Assembly (NCBI GenBank): GCA_947044365.1
Contig: OX345636.1
Location: 3,554,001-3,618,000, forward strand
From: Petrosia ficiformis
Lineage: Eukaryota; Porifera; Demospongiae; Haplosclerida; Petrosiidae
Length of the DNA: 64,000 nucleotides
Direction of reading: 5' to 3'
Positions 40,206 to 51,885 of the stretch are shown one piece after another. The notes below the pieces were generated by a model. That model saw only the letters and a program-made list of their open reading frames with translations. It was not told where the DNA came from and did not search any database. The translations under genes were made by a program, and so were the position numbers. Numbering within the stretch: position 1 is the stretch's first letter; the number at the start of each line of letters is the position of its first letter.

Positions 40206-40576
40206 GTTCTGTTTCTAGTATTTATGCTGAAAAAGTAAAAAAATGTATAAGAGATGTACTACAAGGGTACTATGAATCACTTCGTCCCATATTTGAAGAT
40301 TCCATAGAAGGAATTGCTACTGAGATGTTACAAGCTGGTGTAATAACAAAGTTCGTCCAACAGAATCCAACCTTTGAAAAAATCACTAAGGGTTTTTTAT
40401 CTAAATTTGAATTTGTAAAGGAGATACGAAAGATAGAAGACATATGTGCAAAGTTCTTTTCTGTGTTTTATAAAATAGGAGGTTCATTTACTGATGCTGC
40501 TGATGCTATAAAAGAGGATATTGAAAAGACAGTTAGAGAAAAATTGAGTTTTGAATTGAATATAATTATAAACTAA
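40206..40576 (+). CDS. P-loop gene, C-terminal helical (CARD-like) exon
   Basis: Acceptor CCTCAG, phase 1 entry, and an open frame to a TAA after ELNIIIN. The ~120 residues are a chain of amphipathic helices: KVKKCIRDVLQGYYESLRPI, GIATEMLQAGVITKFVQ, FLSKFEFVKEIRKIEDI and FYKIGGSFTDAADAIKEDI. The helix lengths and the LQAGVIT turn recall the CARD branch of the death fold, which mediates homotypic assembly, but residue-level identity is weak. A decayed copy lies at 20500-20775 in the ZU5 locus, with the same upstream intron. A C-terminal death-fold domain after an NTPase is unusual, as NLRs carry it at the N-terminus. Confidence 0.6.
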
Positions 40577-40716
40577 TTATTATAAATGTAATTATATAAA
40601 GATTATTATATTCACCTTAATTAATTACAAGTTTCTAATTAACCTTTAAGCCCATTTTTAAATTCAGCATTTTGGTAAAAAAAAACGTGTTGGCATTCAT
40701 TATCACTTCGTAATTC

Positions 40717-41322
40717 TTTGAGGACTGAGCTTGTTTTTCAAAATTCTTCCCATTTCCAACACTGGTGACTTTGCTGCATATATTTTGGCCATCGTTGGCT
40801 TTTTCTACCCCAAACTTGGCTTCTTTTCTGACATGGAGTACTACTTCTACCAACTTGCTTACCAAGACTTGAAAGTCCCCAAGCGCTTCATAGGATTAAA
40901 TCAAATACAGTGCTCTCCGGGGGATCCCTCTTTTGACTGGGACTGGGGCAAACAAAATGACTGCACTGGGTGTTGAAACCAGCTACACCCATGATTTCTG
41001 GTTTTACAGCAAGGGTAATGACTCAGGTATCCACCAAATGGCATAGGCAGGGTCACTAAACCTCTCTAATTGTGTGGTTGCCAAAGGGGCTTTACCCCCT
41101 TCGAACACTCATTAATGAGGAGACACCCCCTTTAAAATTCCCCCCATACTCGTTATTTCGGCCAAAGAGTGGCTGAAAAATCATCAGCTTTTTTAACCAT
41201 TTTCATGAGCTCTTCCCTGACACCACTTAAAAGCATTTGGAGTGCTTTGTAATATTAATGCTACACAGGAACACACTCCACACCGCGTAGAGATCATATA
41301 AGTAACATCAGAGCTCTAAGGG
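40717..41322. mobile_element. piggyBac-like MITE, CCCTTAGAG family, copy b
   Basis: The right end GAGCTCTAAGGG is followed by TTAA; the left end is degenerate (CTTTGAGGACTGAGC). The inside is collinear with 43153-43752 in the opposite orientation. An 81-residue frame at 40731-40976 is not conserved between copies (a stop interrupts it in copy c) and is not regarded as a gene. Confidence 0.65.
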
Positions 41323-41361
41323 TTAAAACTGTTAATGTTACTCTTTTGTCTTTTTAAACTA

Positions 41362-41671
41362 GAGTAAGCCACCCATAATCAGCCACCATCAATATTTGAC
41401 CACTGATGCTGCACAACAGGGACATAGTACGCAAAGTTTTTGATCGGATATAGCTTTTGGTCGAAAAGGGGTAATTTTGGCTGATTATCGATGATTATCG
41501 ACCAGCTTACATTTCATGATCCAGCTAAGTAACGCAAGAAGAATGCCTAGTGGAAATTTGCATGTAAGTTTTGGGGGTCATATTCATACATGGATCAGAA
41601 GACCAGCTTGTCCCTGTCCTGCAGCATCAGTGGTCGAATATTGATGGTGGCTGATTATGGGTGGCTTACTC
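41362..41671. mobile_element. 310-bp TIR MITE, GAGTAAGCCACCC ends
   Basis: Inverted ends of about 50 bp: GAGTAAGCCACCCATAATCA and the inverse TGATTATGGGTGGCTTACTC. They continue through CAGCCACCATCAATATT and GCATCAGTGGTC. Non-coding. Confidence 0.75.
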
Positions 41672-43152
41672 ACGTTCCTGGAAGATTAAAAAAATGATTA
41701 TAATTATATGAATTGTAGGGAATGGAGAGACTTTCCAAATCTGCTCCGTAGGCAAGAGAGTGCATCAATTCCTGTGAAAAAGTCAGCTACTGCTCATTTC
41801 TGCTTCATCTTCAAAGCAAAACATTACATAGCATTCACCCTTGTAGAGTACTCAATTCATTCCTTTGCATGAGGTAAATCAAACCATTTAGCCTGAAAAG
41901 AGCGCTTCTGACTACCATGTTCATGTACTGGATAACTAGTTAAACGTAGTTGAACGGGTCCTAAGGTGTCTTTTTACTTCTCTTGGAACTGTATACTGTG
42001 AAGTACTATCATCTTGATCCATAGGATGTACAAATCTTGGAACAGGTGCAGTATCCTTGAATGGCTTGTAGCTGTAGTACTTTCGCTACAATCACTATGT
42101 TCATGCCTACTTGAACAGACACTGGACTAACTAGTGAATAGAACTTGCTTATATATAGCAGGTGAATATGATTACATAGAATTTTGTCTATACATATAAC
42201 AAGTAATCATCAATGATTATTGTATTACGAGCTCCGTCGGGACGGGACCCTTGCCTATGTGGCAAAGTAATACAAACTATAATTTTTTTGGAAATATAAT
42301 GTCAAAAGATTATAATTATCATTGCTTGTTTGTATGGTCATGTAATAATGAGAATGTTTACTTCAGATTGTTTAGTTTACGAGTATAAAACATATTAAGT
42401 TATAAAACTGTACTGACATGTTAGTTTTTATAATAATAGTTATATATACATGTATATATATATTATATATAATATATATAATATATATATACATGTATAT
42501 TATATTATATTATATATATATACATGTATTATTATTTTGTTTGCTTTTATGTAGTGCTTAATTTGTCAATCTTGGAAAAAAAGGCATACTTGCAGTTTGT
42601 TTAAATACGGCCAGGTACAGCCTACATGTGCTTTATCAAACTCAGCTCTTACTTTAATTAACTTATAATATCATGTTTGCTGGCTAAGTCCTGTAACTGT
42701 ATACAGACCTACACAGAAAACCTTGACGTGATATTTCAGCACAGTCTAGTGTGCTATATCAGCACAAGTTGTGTTGAAATTAAGATTTAACACAGGGTAT
42801 ATATTGCTTTAGCACAGACTGTGTAGAAAATCAGCACTAATGAATGCATTGATACTGAAAGCAATAGCAGAAGTAATGTGCTGAATTGAGCATAGCAAGT
42901 GTGTTAACATGAGGAAAATGTGTTATGATAGCACAGAATATGCTAAACTGATGGGTCTAATAATAATTTATATGTACATTCATGCTCATATACGCCAATT
43001 GGATATAGCGTAGATGATTAGAATATCAACTACTAACAGTTTGAATTGATGAGTTCCTTTGTGTTTCCACTACACATATATATATACATTCAGTTACTTT
43101 ATACATTTCAAAGATCTATGGAAATCCTCCTCTATTCCACATTTTTTCTTAA
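41672..43152. other. Non-coding, TA-rich and AGCACA repeats
   Basis: No gene is seen. TATATA/CATGTA palindromes occupy 42440-42530. At 42735-42950 an irregular array of AGCACA/GTGTTG words recurs. The frame at 43059-43250 runs into the neighbouring MITE and is not a gene. Confidence 0.5.
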
Positions 43153-43752
43153 CCCTTAGAGCACTGATGTCACATAATATATGTGACATTTCACCCCTAC
43201 GTGGTTCGCCGTCTGTTCCTAGCTACACGGAGCTGTCCAAATGCTTGTAATTGGCGTCAGGCACAAGCTGATGAACGTGGCTAAAAAAGTTGATGTTTTT
43301 TCGGCCCCCCTTTGGCCTAAATAACGACTACGGTGGGAATTGTAAAGGGGGTGTCCCCCGTTAATACGGGGGTTGGAAGGGGGCACAGCCCCCTCGCTGC
43401 CGACGAATTTTGCATTTTTTGACCCCGCACACGCCCTCTGGTGGGTACCTGAGGCATTTTCCTTGCTGTGAGACCTGAAATCGTGGGTGTAGCTGGTGCC
43501 AACATGCAGTGAGATCATTTTGTTAGCCCCAGTTCCAGTCAAAAGAGGGAGAGCACTGCATTTGATTTGATCCTACGATGCACTTGGGGACTTTCGAGTC
43601 CCGGTAAGCAAATTGGTGGAAGTAGTACTCCATGTCGGAAAAGGAGTCAAGTTTGGGGTAGAGAATATGAATGGTGACCAAATTATATGCAATAGAGTCG
43701 CCAGTGTTGGAAATGGGAAGAATTTTGAAAAACAGGCTCAGTGCTCTAAGGG
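43153..43752. mobile_element. piggyBac-like MITE, CCCTTAGAG family, copy c
   Basis: An exactly bounded 600-bp element: TTAA (43149-43152), then CCCTTAGAGCACTGA; at the other end TCAGTGCTCTAAGGG, then TTAA (43753-43756). TTAA duplication and a CCC start are the rule for piggyBac elements. The inside is the least AT-rich stretch in the area and has no transposase. Long frames on its minus strand are not conserved in the sister copies. Confidence 0.8.
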
Positions 43753-44124
43753 TTAAGCATTTGATTATTATTATTGACAGATTTACAAAATATCCAGTAC
43801 AAACCTTGATTCAATCAAATAGGTCTATCACATAGCCTTTAACTTCAGTTTGTACACATTTCATCACCTCATGATGATTATTCTATTCCCAGGGTGTATT
43901 CATGACAACAGGTGCATTTTCTTACATAAATGTATAAATGTGCATCTGCTGATTCAGACTCTGCAGAGGCACACATTATAACTTTATATATAAGTAATTG
44001 ATAAAAGATTAAGATCACCAGGTGCAGGATCCAAATCTGCAGCTGCTTTCACAATATAATTATATATCTGGTCACTTTTCATTCATTTCAAATATTTATT
44101 GCTGTTTGTTAACAGAATTAATAG

Positions 44125-44284
44125 TGTGGTGTATGAATAATCGATGTAATTATTATTAAGTTTATTAATATTCATTACGTATAGTATAAATAGATTTGTT
44201 ATTTATTTTTAAGTCAGTTGTCGTAAATTCGTAATTGTCAGTTCTTACTTTGATACTAAACAAGATTATCTCACAGACACAATA
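44125..44284 (+). repeat. 5' LTR
   Basis: 160 bp starting TGTGGTGTATGAATAATCGA and ending CACAATA. It is unusually short for this group. The end is TA and not the common CA, judged from the target duplication. Confidence 0.88.
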
Positions 44285-44307
44285 ACTGGCGATGAGGTCC
44301 GGATAAA

Positions 44308-45432
44308 ATGTTAACTAACAGTTTAGGACAAGTGGAACTGTTTGAAGTGGGCGCAGATGACTGGGAGTTATATACGGAAAGATTGGAGCAGTTCTTTTTG
44401 GCTAACGAGGTCCGGGAAGATAGCAAGAAAGTTGCCGTTCTCCTAACTGTCATTGGTGCAAAAGTATATGCACTATTGAGGAATCTAATGACTCCTGAAA
44501 AACCAGCGCAAAAATCGTTTGACGAGTTGGTAAAGACGATGAGAGTCCATTTAAAGCCAAAGCCATTGGTAATAGCTGAAAGGTTCAAATTTCACCGACG
44601 AACACAGAGGGAAGGTGAGACGGTATCCCAGTACGTAGCGGAGTTGAGAAAGTTGGCTGAAGGATGTGACTTTAAAAACTATCTCAAAGAAGCACTACGA
44701 GATCGATTGGTTTGTGGGATTAAAAACGAATCTATCCAAAGAAGGTTGTTGTCCGAAGAGGAGTTGGACATGAAGAAAGCTTTGGAAATAGCTGTAAGCA
44801 TGGAACTCGTAACCGTGCAAGCAACGGAATTGCAGATTGCAAAAAAGCGTCAGGAAACGACACAAGTCACACACAGACTTCAAAGGTCACCTCAGAAACC
44901 ACAGACACAACAGAAGCCTTGTTATAGGTGTGGGAAGGTTGGACATTCTCCTGAGAAATGTTTTTACAAGTCTAAGGACTGTAGAAATTGTGGTAAAAGA
45001 GGTCATATTGCACATATGTGTAAAGGTCAAGAGACTGGTAGCAGACAAAATAATGGCAAGAAATCATTTCTATCATCAAAGCACATAGAAGAAGAAGGGC
45101 AAGACTCTGCAATGTCAATGTTTACCATCCGTATGGTAGAGGACAACTTGAATGGATGTATCTTAGTTAAACCTAATGTAAATGGAATCACGTTGAACAT
45201 GGAAGTTGATACAGGGGCATCAGTCTCAATTGTTTCAGAGAACACATACAAACAGTGTTTTAAAAATTGCAAGTTAGCTAAGACTAATGTAAAATTAAAA
45301 ACCTACACTGGAGAAAAGATGGAAGTATTGGGTCAAATACAGGTTACAGTAAAATACCAGGATCAAGTTTGTGAATTACCCCTAATAGCTGTAAAGGAAA
45401 CGGATTTCCACTTTTCAGTCGAAACTGGCTAA
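44308..45432 (+). CDS. Gag with CCHC knuckles and protease, gypsy element
   Basis: ATG 23 bp after the LTR opens 374 codons. The N-terminal two thirds is a capsid-like helical region (TQREGETVSQYVAELRKLAE is the typical retrotransposon Gag segment). Two CCHC knuckles follow at about 44920-45020 (CYRCGKVGHSPEKC and CRNCGKRGHIAHMC), then an aspartic protease with VDTGASVSIV near 45205-45225. The frame is lost shortly after the protease: a 1-nt change before 45420 leads to the stop at 45430-45432, so a Gag-Pro protein could still be made but pol is disconnected. Whether the join ever used programmed frameshifting cannot be told from this copy. Confidence 0.85.
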   Translation: MLTNSLGQVELFEVGADDWELYTERLEQFFLANEVREDSKKVAVLLTVIGAKVYALLRNLMTPEKPAQKSFDELVKTMRVHLKPKPLVIAERFKFHRRTQREGETVSQYVAELRKLAEGCDFKNYLKEALRDRLVCGIKNESIQRRLLSEEELDMKKALEIAVSMELVTVQATELQIAKKRQETTQVTHRLQRSPQKPQTQQKPCYRCGKVGHSPEKCFYKSKDCRNCGKRGHIAHMCKGQETGSRQNNGKKSFLSSKHIEEEGQDSAMSMFTIRMVEDNLNGCILVKPNVNGITLNMEVDTGASVSIVSENTYKQCFKNCKLAKTNVKLKTYTGEKMEVLGQIQVTVKYQDQVCELPLIAVKETDFHFSVETG

Positions 45433-48160
45433 AAGAAATAAGGTTAAACTGGAGTATAATAAAAAGTGTTTCAACGGGATTACAACAATTGCTCTCAAGA
45501 TATACCAATATTTTTAAACCGGAGTTGGGTACATTGAAAGATTTTTTAAACCTCGAAGTTTACCGTATGGTCTCAGAGGAGCAGTTGAACAAGATATTGA
45601 ACGATTGTTAAAATTGGGTGTTATTGAAAAAGTTAATTATTCTGATTGGGCAGCACCTATCGTCCCAGTACCCAAGCCTGATGGCTCCATCCGTATCTGT
45701 GGAGATTATAAAGTAACTATAAATCCCTCGTTATTGGTTGATCACTTTCCAGTACCAAAAGCAGAGGACTTGTTCTCAACATTAGCGGGAGGAAAGAAGT
45801 ACTCCAAACTTGACCTCTCTCAGGCCAATCAGCAAGTTTTGTTGGAGCCCGATTCTCGAAAATATGTAACAATAAACACGCACAAAGGATTATACAGATA
45901 TAACCGATTGCCATATGGGGTAGCCTCAGCTCCTGCTGTATTTCAACAAATAATGGAGAAGCTATTGCAAGGATTGCCAAAGGTAGTTGTATATATTGAT
46001 GATATCTTAGTTACAGGTAACAGTGATGAGGAACACTTAGAAAATCTGGAAAGTGTTTTTAAACGATTGTCTGAGTATGGTCTAAGGCTAAAGAAAGAAA
46101 AATGTTTATTAATGCAACCGTCTGTTGAATATCTTGGCTATATTATTGACTCAGAAGTTCTACATGCCACTCCAAAGAAAGTAGAAGCCATTTTGCAAGC
46201 ACCAAGACCAAGAAACGTACCAGAATTAAGATCCTTTTTGGGGTTAGTAACTTATTATTGAAAATTTATAAAAAATCTCTCTACGATAGCAGCACCATTA
46301 AATCGATTGTTGTGCAAGGATCAACCATGGAGATGGGAAAACGAGGGTGAAAAAGCTTTTACAGAATTGAAAATAAATTAGCGTCTACCGAAGTATTGGT
46401 ACATTACGATCCCTCTCTGCCATTAAAGTTGGCTTGTGACGCCTCCTCCTACGGAATAGGAGCAGTAATTTCACACATGTTTCCAGATAAAACTGAGAAA
46501 CCAATAGCTTATGCGTCAAGAACATTAACTTCTACAGAACGAAATTATCCACAGATTGAAAAAGAGGCTCTTGCACTAATATTTGGTGTAAAACGCTTTC
46601 ATACCTATTTATATGGCCAAAAATTTACCTTTGTAACAGACCACAAGCCATTGTCTACAATTCTTCATCCGAGTAAAGCACTGCGAACACTAGCAGCTGC
46701 CAGAATCCAGAGTTGGGCCATGTTTCTTTCCGCTTACCAATATAACATTGAATTTCGAACTACTTCAGAACATACAAATGCAGATTGTTTTTCTCGCTTG
46801 CCTCTTACAAATGCTGATACAAATCCTCCTAACATCAAAATCATCTATGTTTAATATTCAACAGATAAATATCCTTCCAATCACTGCTCAAGATCTAAAA
46901 CAAGCTACAGAAGCTGATTCAGTATTATCTAAAGTAATTATGTATATTCAAAATGATTGGCCAGACAAAATTCCCCCAGAACTGAAACCTTATTTTTATC
47001 GTAAGGATAATCTAACTATTGAAGCTGGATGCTTAATGACAGGTATTAGAGTTATTGTTCCAGAAGTATACAGAAAGAAAGTTCCAATGGAACTCCATAC
47101 TTCTCATATTGGAGTAGTTAAAATGAAGTCGTTGGCTCGTACACATGTTTGGTGGCCTGGGATTGACCACCTTGTTGAACAACTTGTAAAAGATTGTAGT
47201 GATTGTCAAAGAGTCCGATCACAACCATCATCCACAACTCTTCACCCTTGGTCATGGCCTGACAAGCCGTGGAAGAGAATACACATTGACTATTCTGGAC
47301 CATTCCAAGGATGTATGTTCCTAGTAGTAATTGACTCCCATTCCAAAAGGTTGGAAGTGATACCAATGCAACACTCTACTACATACAAGACTATAGAAGC
47401 ACTTAGAAACTTATTTTTGTCGTACAGATTCCCTCAACAAATAGTCAGGGACAATGGTCCACAGTTTACTTCATTTGAATTTGCTGAATTCATGAAGGAA
47501 AATGGCATTAAACACAAACGTTGTTCACCGTACCACCCATCGTCGAACGGAGAAGCCGAAAGGTATGTACAGACTTTCAAGCATTCTTTAAGAGCAGGAA
47601 AGAGTGATATAGGTACTCTTAAACAGAAACTTTGTCGTTTTCTACTTTCGTATAGATCTACTCCACACAGTACCACTAGGGCGTCCCCCTCAGAGTTATT
47701 TTTGAAACGTAAATTGAGGACAAGATTAGACTTGTTAAAACCTTCAATAGAAAATAGAGTTATGAATAAACAGGCAGATCAGAAAACATATTATGACACT
47801 CACAGCAAGGCAAGACATTTTACTATGGGAGATATTGTTTTAGTACGAAACTATCATGGAGAGAACAAATGGGTATATGGAACCATTATTTAGCAATTAG
47901 GACCAGTATCCTATAGAGTAAAAGTCAAGGATTATGTATGGAAACGTCACGCAGATCAACTGCTGGCTGCTGGCAAGTTACTTCAAATTCCTCAGAAACT
48001 GATATGGATGAATCTCATTGGTTTAACAGAAATCCGAAAAATGTACGGGAGCCTTCTGCTGTATCTACATATAATTCTGTCAAACCTCCAATATCTCAGA
48101 GTACTCGTCGATACCCCCATAGAATCCGGAGACCTCCAGACAGGTACTCCAAATAAGTTG
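45433..48160 (+). pseudogene. Pol (RT, RNase H, integrase), gypsy element, broken
   Basis: Reverse transcriptase occupies about 45580-46260, with RICGDYK, LDLSQANQQV, LPYGVASAPAVFQ and the catalytic YIDD near 45992. RNase H follows (LACDASSYGIGAV, TERNYPQIEKEALA). Integrase has the HHCC zinc region (HTSHIG ... CSDCQ, about 47095-47215), the core aspartates (HIDYSGPF near 47283 and VRDNGPQF near 47450) and glutamate (SSNGEAERY near 47545), and a basic tail RRYPHRIRRPPDRY. Breaks: a frame change with probable small deletion near 45545, TGA at 46259-46261, a 1-nt loss near 46370, a frame change near 46800-46855, TAG at 47891-47893 and another frame change near 47980. The copy is not autonomous. 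Confidence 0.88.
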
Positions 48161-48222
48161 TACTAATGTTTTTTTTTGTATTTAATGTGTTTCAATTTTT
48201 TCTGTGTATGGGAGGGAGGAAA

Positions 48223-48373
48223 TGTGGTGTATGAATAATCGATGTAATTATTATTAATATTCTTTATGTATAGTATAAATAGATTTGATATTTATTTTTA
48301 AGTCAGTTGTCGTAAATTCGTAATTGTCAGTTCTTACTTTGATACTAAACAAGATTATCTCACAGACACAATA
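48223..48373 (+). repeat. 3' LTR
   Basis: 151 bp. It matches the 5' LTR except for three substitutions and a 9-bp gap in a TTATTAA-type repeat. Directly preceded by the polypurine tract. Confidence 0.88.
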
Positions 48374-48507
48374 AATAGGTCGTTACTTTGTGTATTTATT
48401 TTGCTAGTTTTATATATTAAGTGGATTTCAGTGTACTGTAACAACAACACATTGTGTCACATTTACGTATATGTTACTCTATTATTGTATTCTGTTTCAT
48501 CCTGGCA

Positions 48508-48800
48508 GTGATATTGAGAAAACAGTTGTTGAAATATCATTTCCAGAGCCAGGATTGGCTGTCTTTGGAAGTGACGCTATACAAACACGCAGGGTTTTAT
48601 TTTACGGAACTGAAGGTCGTTGTCAACTGAATTTTCAGTACCAGAAGCATGCATTAACAGCACTGATAGCCTGCTGTAATGTGTTTGATGTCAGCTATCC
48701 CAAGCCACTACCAGCTTCTGGTGTACTCCTGTTTATACAGGAGCTACTGATGGGAATGCATGAACAGCAAGTTAAAAATCTGCTCGTTATTCATCATTAA
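48508..48800 (+). CDS. Terminal exon of an unidentified host gene
   Basis: Acceptor CTGGCAG is followed by an open frame of 97 codons to a TAA: DIEKTVVEISFPEPGLAVFG, RRVLFYGTEGRCQLNFQYQK, then ALTALIACCNVFDVSYPKPL and ASGVLLFIQELLMGM. The final segment (helix, Phe-x-(V/L)-x-Tyr-Pro-K, Leu-x-Phe-(I/L)-Q) resembles the C-terminus of SAMD3-like and related uncharacterised metazoan proteins, some of them transposon-associated. The gypsy element may sit in the intron before this exon. The identification is tentative; coding status is likely. Confidence 0.5.
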
Positions 48801-50329
48801 ATGTTATTGACTCAGTCATGGTTCCAGATCTTTAGTGCATTTATTTAACTCCAGTATCAAATTTTATTTCTTTATTCATTTTAATTTGATAGGTATAAGA
48901 TACTTTTAATATTCATTTTTTTAGTTTTTGGTGAAAACTGTTTTAACCACATTTGTCATTTTTAATTCCTAGCTTCCTATACATTATTTGATATGCTGTT
49001 GTTAAGCTACATGTATTTATATATTATTCAAATTTTATTTTATCTGACATTCATTTTATTTTGATAGGTAACATCACTTTAATAATGTTCATTATTTAAT
49101 TTTTGGTAAAAACATTTTACAAAGTTGAAGAACACACTATCAGTAACACGGGGGATTATAGCAAAGTAGCTTCATAAATTATATAGCTTCGAATTCATAT
49201 ATCCATAGCTTTACATCTTCAGAGCTTCATAGCTTCGTATCTTCACAGGTTCATTGCTTTTAGCCATATACTTCACAGCTTCCTATATTGCTTCCTAACA
49301 TGCAGTTGAGAGCTTCTATATAACTAAGTTCACAACTTAATTCATGGTTGTGTATAATTTCATATAATTAGCTTCACAGCAGCATTATGCATGCATATTT
49401 TTTCATCAGCTCATATAGCAGTTTTATGTGGCTGCTGTATAGTTCATGCATACACCAATCATGAACATAAATATAGTAAATTCAGAATTCATGCAAGCGC
49501 CTCCCTATACTGAGTTTTAACATTATAGCTGTTCAACTTCATATATCATGGATAACACATTAGAACCTCGTGCAATTATTATATAATAGTCAACAAGTTT
49601 ATTAAATTAGCAGAAGCCGCACATAATATCTTTTTCTTTGCTCATGTTCTAGAAACTCCCAAACATTAATTGAAAGTGAGACCGTGATCACAGCCAACAC
49701 ACAATTTTTCATCCCTTTTCTGGGGACTGAAGTTTGCACTTCTGACAGACATTTTCTAATACAGAAACACAATTTTATTAGTCAAAGTTGTAAGCTTACC
49801 AACAATATGTTCAATGTTTTTGAAAGATTTACGCAAATGATTTAGCCCATTGCAAATTAATCATATATTAATGAAGTTCAACAGTAATATACATTTACCT
49901 TTTTTAGGTCTTTTCTTAGTTTAGCTGCCTTAAATGTTGGTTCTATTGCTAAGGAAATAATGCTCCTCACATCTGTAGCAATGCAGTCAATTTAGGAACA
50001 TCATTGCAAGCCAGAATTATCTGAAAATTAATACTCTTGTGATGGCCTTTACTTCATACCTGGAGTGAGTTTGGTTTTCTTACTAGCTATGGATCGATAT
50101 TTGCAAAATTTCTAAACCCCATATAGTAATGGAGTAAATGGACCATGCTACATTTATATGTTACAAAGAAAACAACCAAATGATCTTTGATATGTATGCA
50201 ATCACAAATGATCTTTGATATGTACTAAATCACAAATGATCTTTCTACATAATATACTGTACTAAATTCATCTTTTCTCTTGGCTTGCTCAGGGACAAAG
50301 AGGAAGTAGACTGGGTCTTTCTTTGGTAG
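48801..50329. other. Non-coding with AGCTTC-rich tract
   Basis: No gene is seen. From 49165 to 49330 the words AGCTTC/GCTTC recur about ten times at irregular spacing. At 50170-50240 a 29-bp unit with AATGATCTTTGATATGTA is repeated nearly three times. Confidence 0.5.
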
Positions 50330-51272
50330 CAACTACAACAATAATTAAATACAGTACTGCATTTTTGTTTTAGTTCTAGTGCAAAAATTAGAAGAATAGT
50401 AGAACTCAAACTATTCTATGTAGAGTACTAGAAAAAAATTCATCGGTGGTATAATAATGATTATACCACTGATGAAGGTAGTTGTATATATAACCACCGA
50501 AACATTTAAAAGCAATTGCAGCATTACATAATGTAATTTATATAAAGGCAGCAAAAAGGTAAAATACTATTATTTTTGAGAAAGAGACAAGAAATTTCCA
50601 ACGTTTTTTAAAATTATAGTTACTGAAAGAAGGACTACAATTGGCCAACTATAAGTTTCAATTGTGTAGGACATTGACAATTCTCAGTGAGTACACTAAT
50701 TAAAGACTTATCTTTAATCGACTTCACAGGTTACTGAATAATTTAAACATTTTTTGGTAACAGTGTAGTTTTTTAAAATATTTTATAGCAAGGAAATTGG
50801 GTCCGAGTGCGTATTGTCATGCCCTGAGAGTTTGCTACGCGTAGAGCGTTCGCGATCGAATTACCCCGCGATGGAAGCCACTATTGTAGGTGTGGCTTGT
50901 GGTTCAGCATACAGTGTTGTGGTAGAGGAGATACTTGAAACATTTTTTTCAGGCACCAACAAGTCAGTCAGTCTTTTCAGTCTTGTTTGCTACAGATAAA
51001 TTATTTTCATAGTCTTTTAGCTTTGGTTGGAAGAGATATTCTAACAAGAGATAATAGTGGACAGTTAGGTTAGTATATAAGAAACCATTTACTGGTTTAG
51101 ACCAAACACTTGCCTAATAAGCAAACATACTGTTTCCTAAAATGTAACATGTGTTGTGGTTGTTGCTGTGACCATACTACAGTGACCATTTCGTGTGTTT
51201 GAAGTTCATCTTCTATTATGTCCACCTTCATACAGAAGTGGTGGATTGTAATTTGATTTGTTGTCGTAATTA
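50330..51272 (+). repeat. Segmental duplication, copy B, left part
   Basis: Collinear with 25500-27046 (with some loss). It includes a shared GC-richer patch (CACTATTGTAGGTGTGGCTTGTGGTTC near 50880, given in parts: CACTATTGTAGGTG, TGGCTTGTGGTTC) also at 26520. A frame there (50814-50999) reads EATIVGVACGSAYSVVVEEI but is not intact in copy A, so its status is unclear. It ends at TA 51271-51272, where the 5.77-kb element begins. Confidence 0.75.
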
Positions 51273-51885
51273 TGGTAAAGAGCGAATAAACGGACGCGCC
51301 CTTATATCGGACACTGTATCTCCAGATCTAAAGATGTTATAGATATGATACCAGCTGCATTTGAAAGAGATGGCTTTTAAGCACAGGATATGCAAAATTC
51401 ACCCAGATTGCAGGTACAGTCTCGATACTAGAGGCTGGAGAAAAGGAGGTATTGGTAAATATTTACTCGAACGGGTAGTACCTTTGAACGGACAGTGTTT
51501 ACCACTCAAAACACAGCAAAAGAAGTGTCGCAAATCTAACTAGCATAGTTTTCCAAGATTACAAACTACACCTGTGGTAAGTTTCAGGTATATCTGACCA
51601 CGATATGACAAACTATGGTATAGATAAAAACTCTTGAGTATACTGCCCATTAAACGGACAATTACGGTAGTAAATTTTGACAGCATTGCCATCGTCACAG
51701 CAAGTGAAACTCGATACTACTCGTGATGAAGATCGTTTCTGGACCTAGTTTTGCTAAGCCAGTTAACTCTTAGTTGCTAATTTATGCATAAAAGGTAATG
51801 GAAAAGTAAAGTTAGTAATTTTTTAATAAAGCTTATCTTTAATTGTTGCATCGTCATGACACAGCAAAGTTAATTACAGTCTCAC

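Larger units (their letters stand above)
44125..48373 (+). mobile_element. Ty3/gypsy LTR retrotransposon, broken
   Basis: A 4.25-kb element has 160- and 151-bp LTRs and a 5-bp target duplication AATAG on both sides (44120-44124 and 48374-48378). A primer-binding site candidate TGGCGATGAGGTCC starts at 44287, and a polypurine tract GGGAGGGAGGAAA precedes the 3' LTR. Gene order is Gag with zinc knuckles, protease, reverse transcriptase, RNase H, integrase, which is the Ty3/gypsy order. The LTRs differ by three substitutions and one 9-bp indel, so insertion is fairly recent, yet pol carries several stops and frame changes. It sits just upstream of the host exon at 48508. Confidence 0.92.

Noticed and set aside
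40731..40976. 81-residue frame ending DWDWGKQNDCTGC
   Set aside because: It lies in a MITE, and the equivalent frame is interrupted in the sister copies.
43219..43542. 107- and 62-residue minus-strand frames
   Set aside because: They lie inside the GC-richer MITE at 43153-43752 and are not conserved in its other copies.
45717..45980. Minus-strand frame opposite reverse transcriptase
   Set aside because: Antisense shadow of a conserved coding region.
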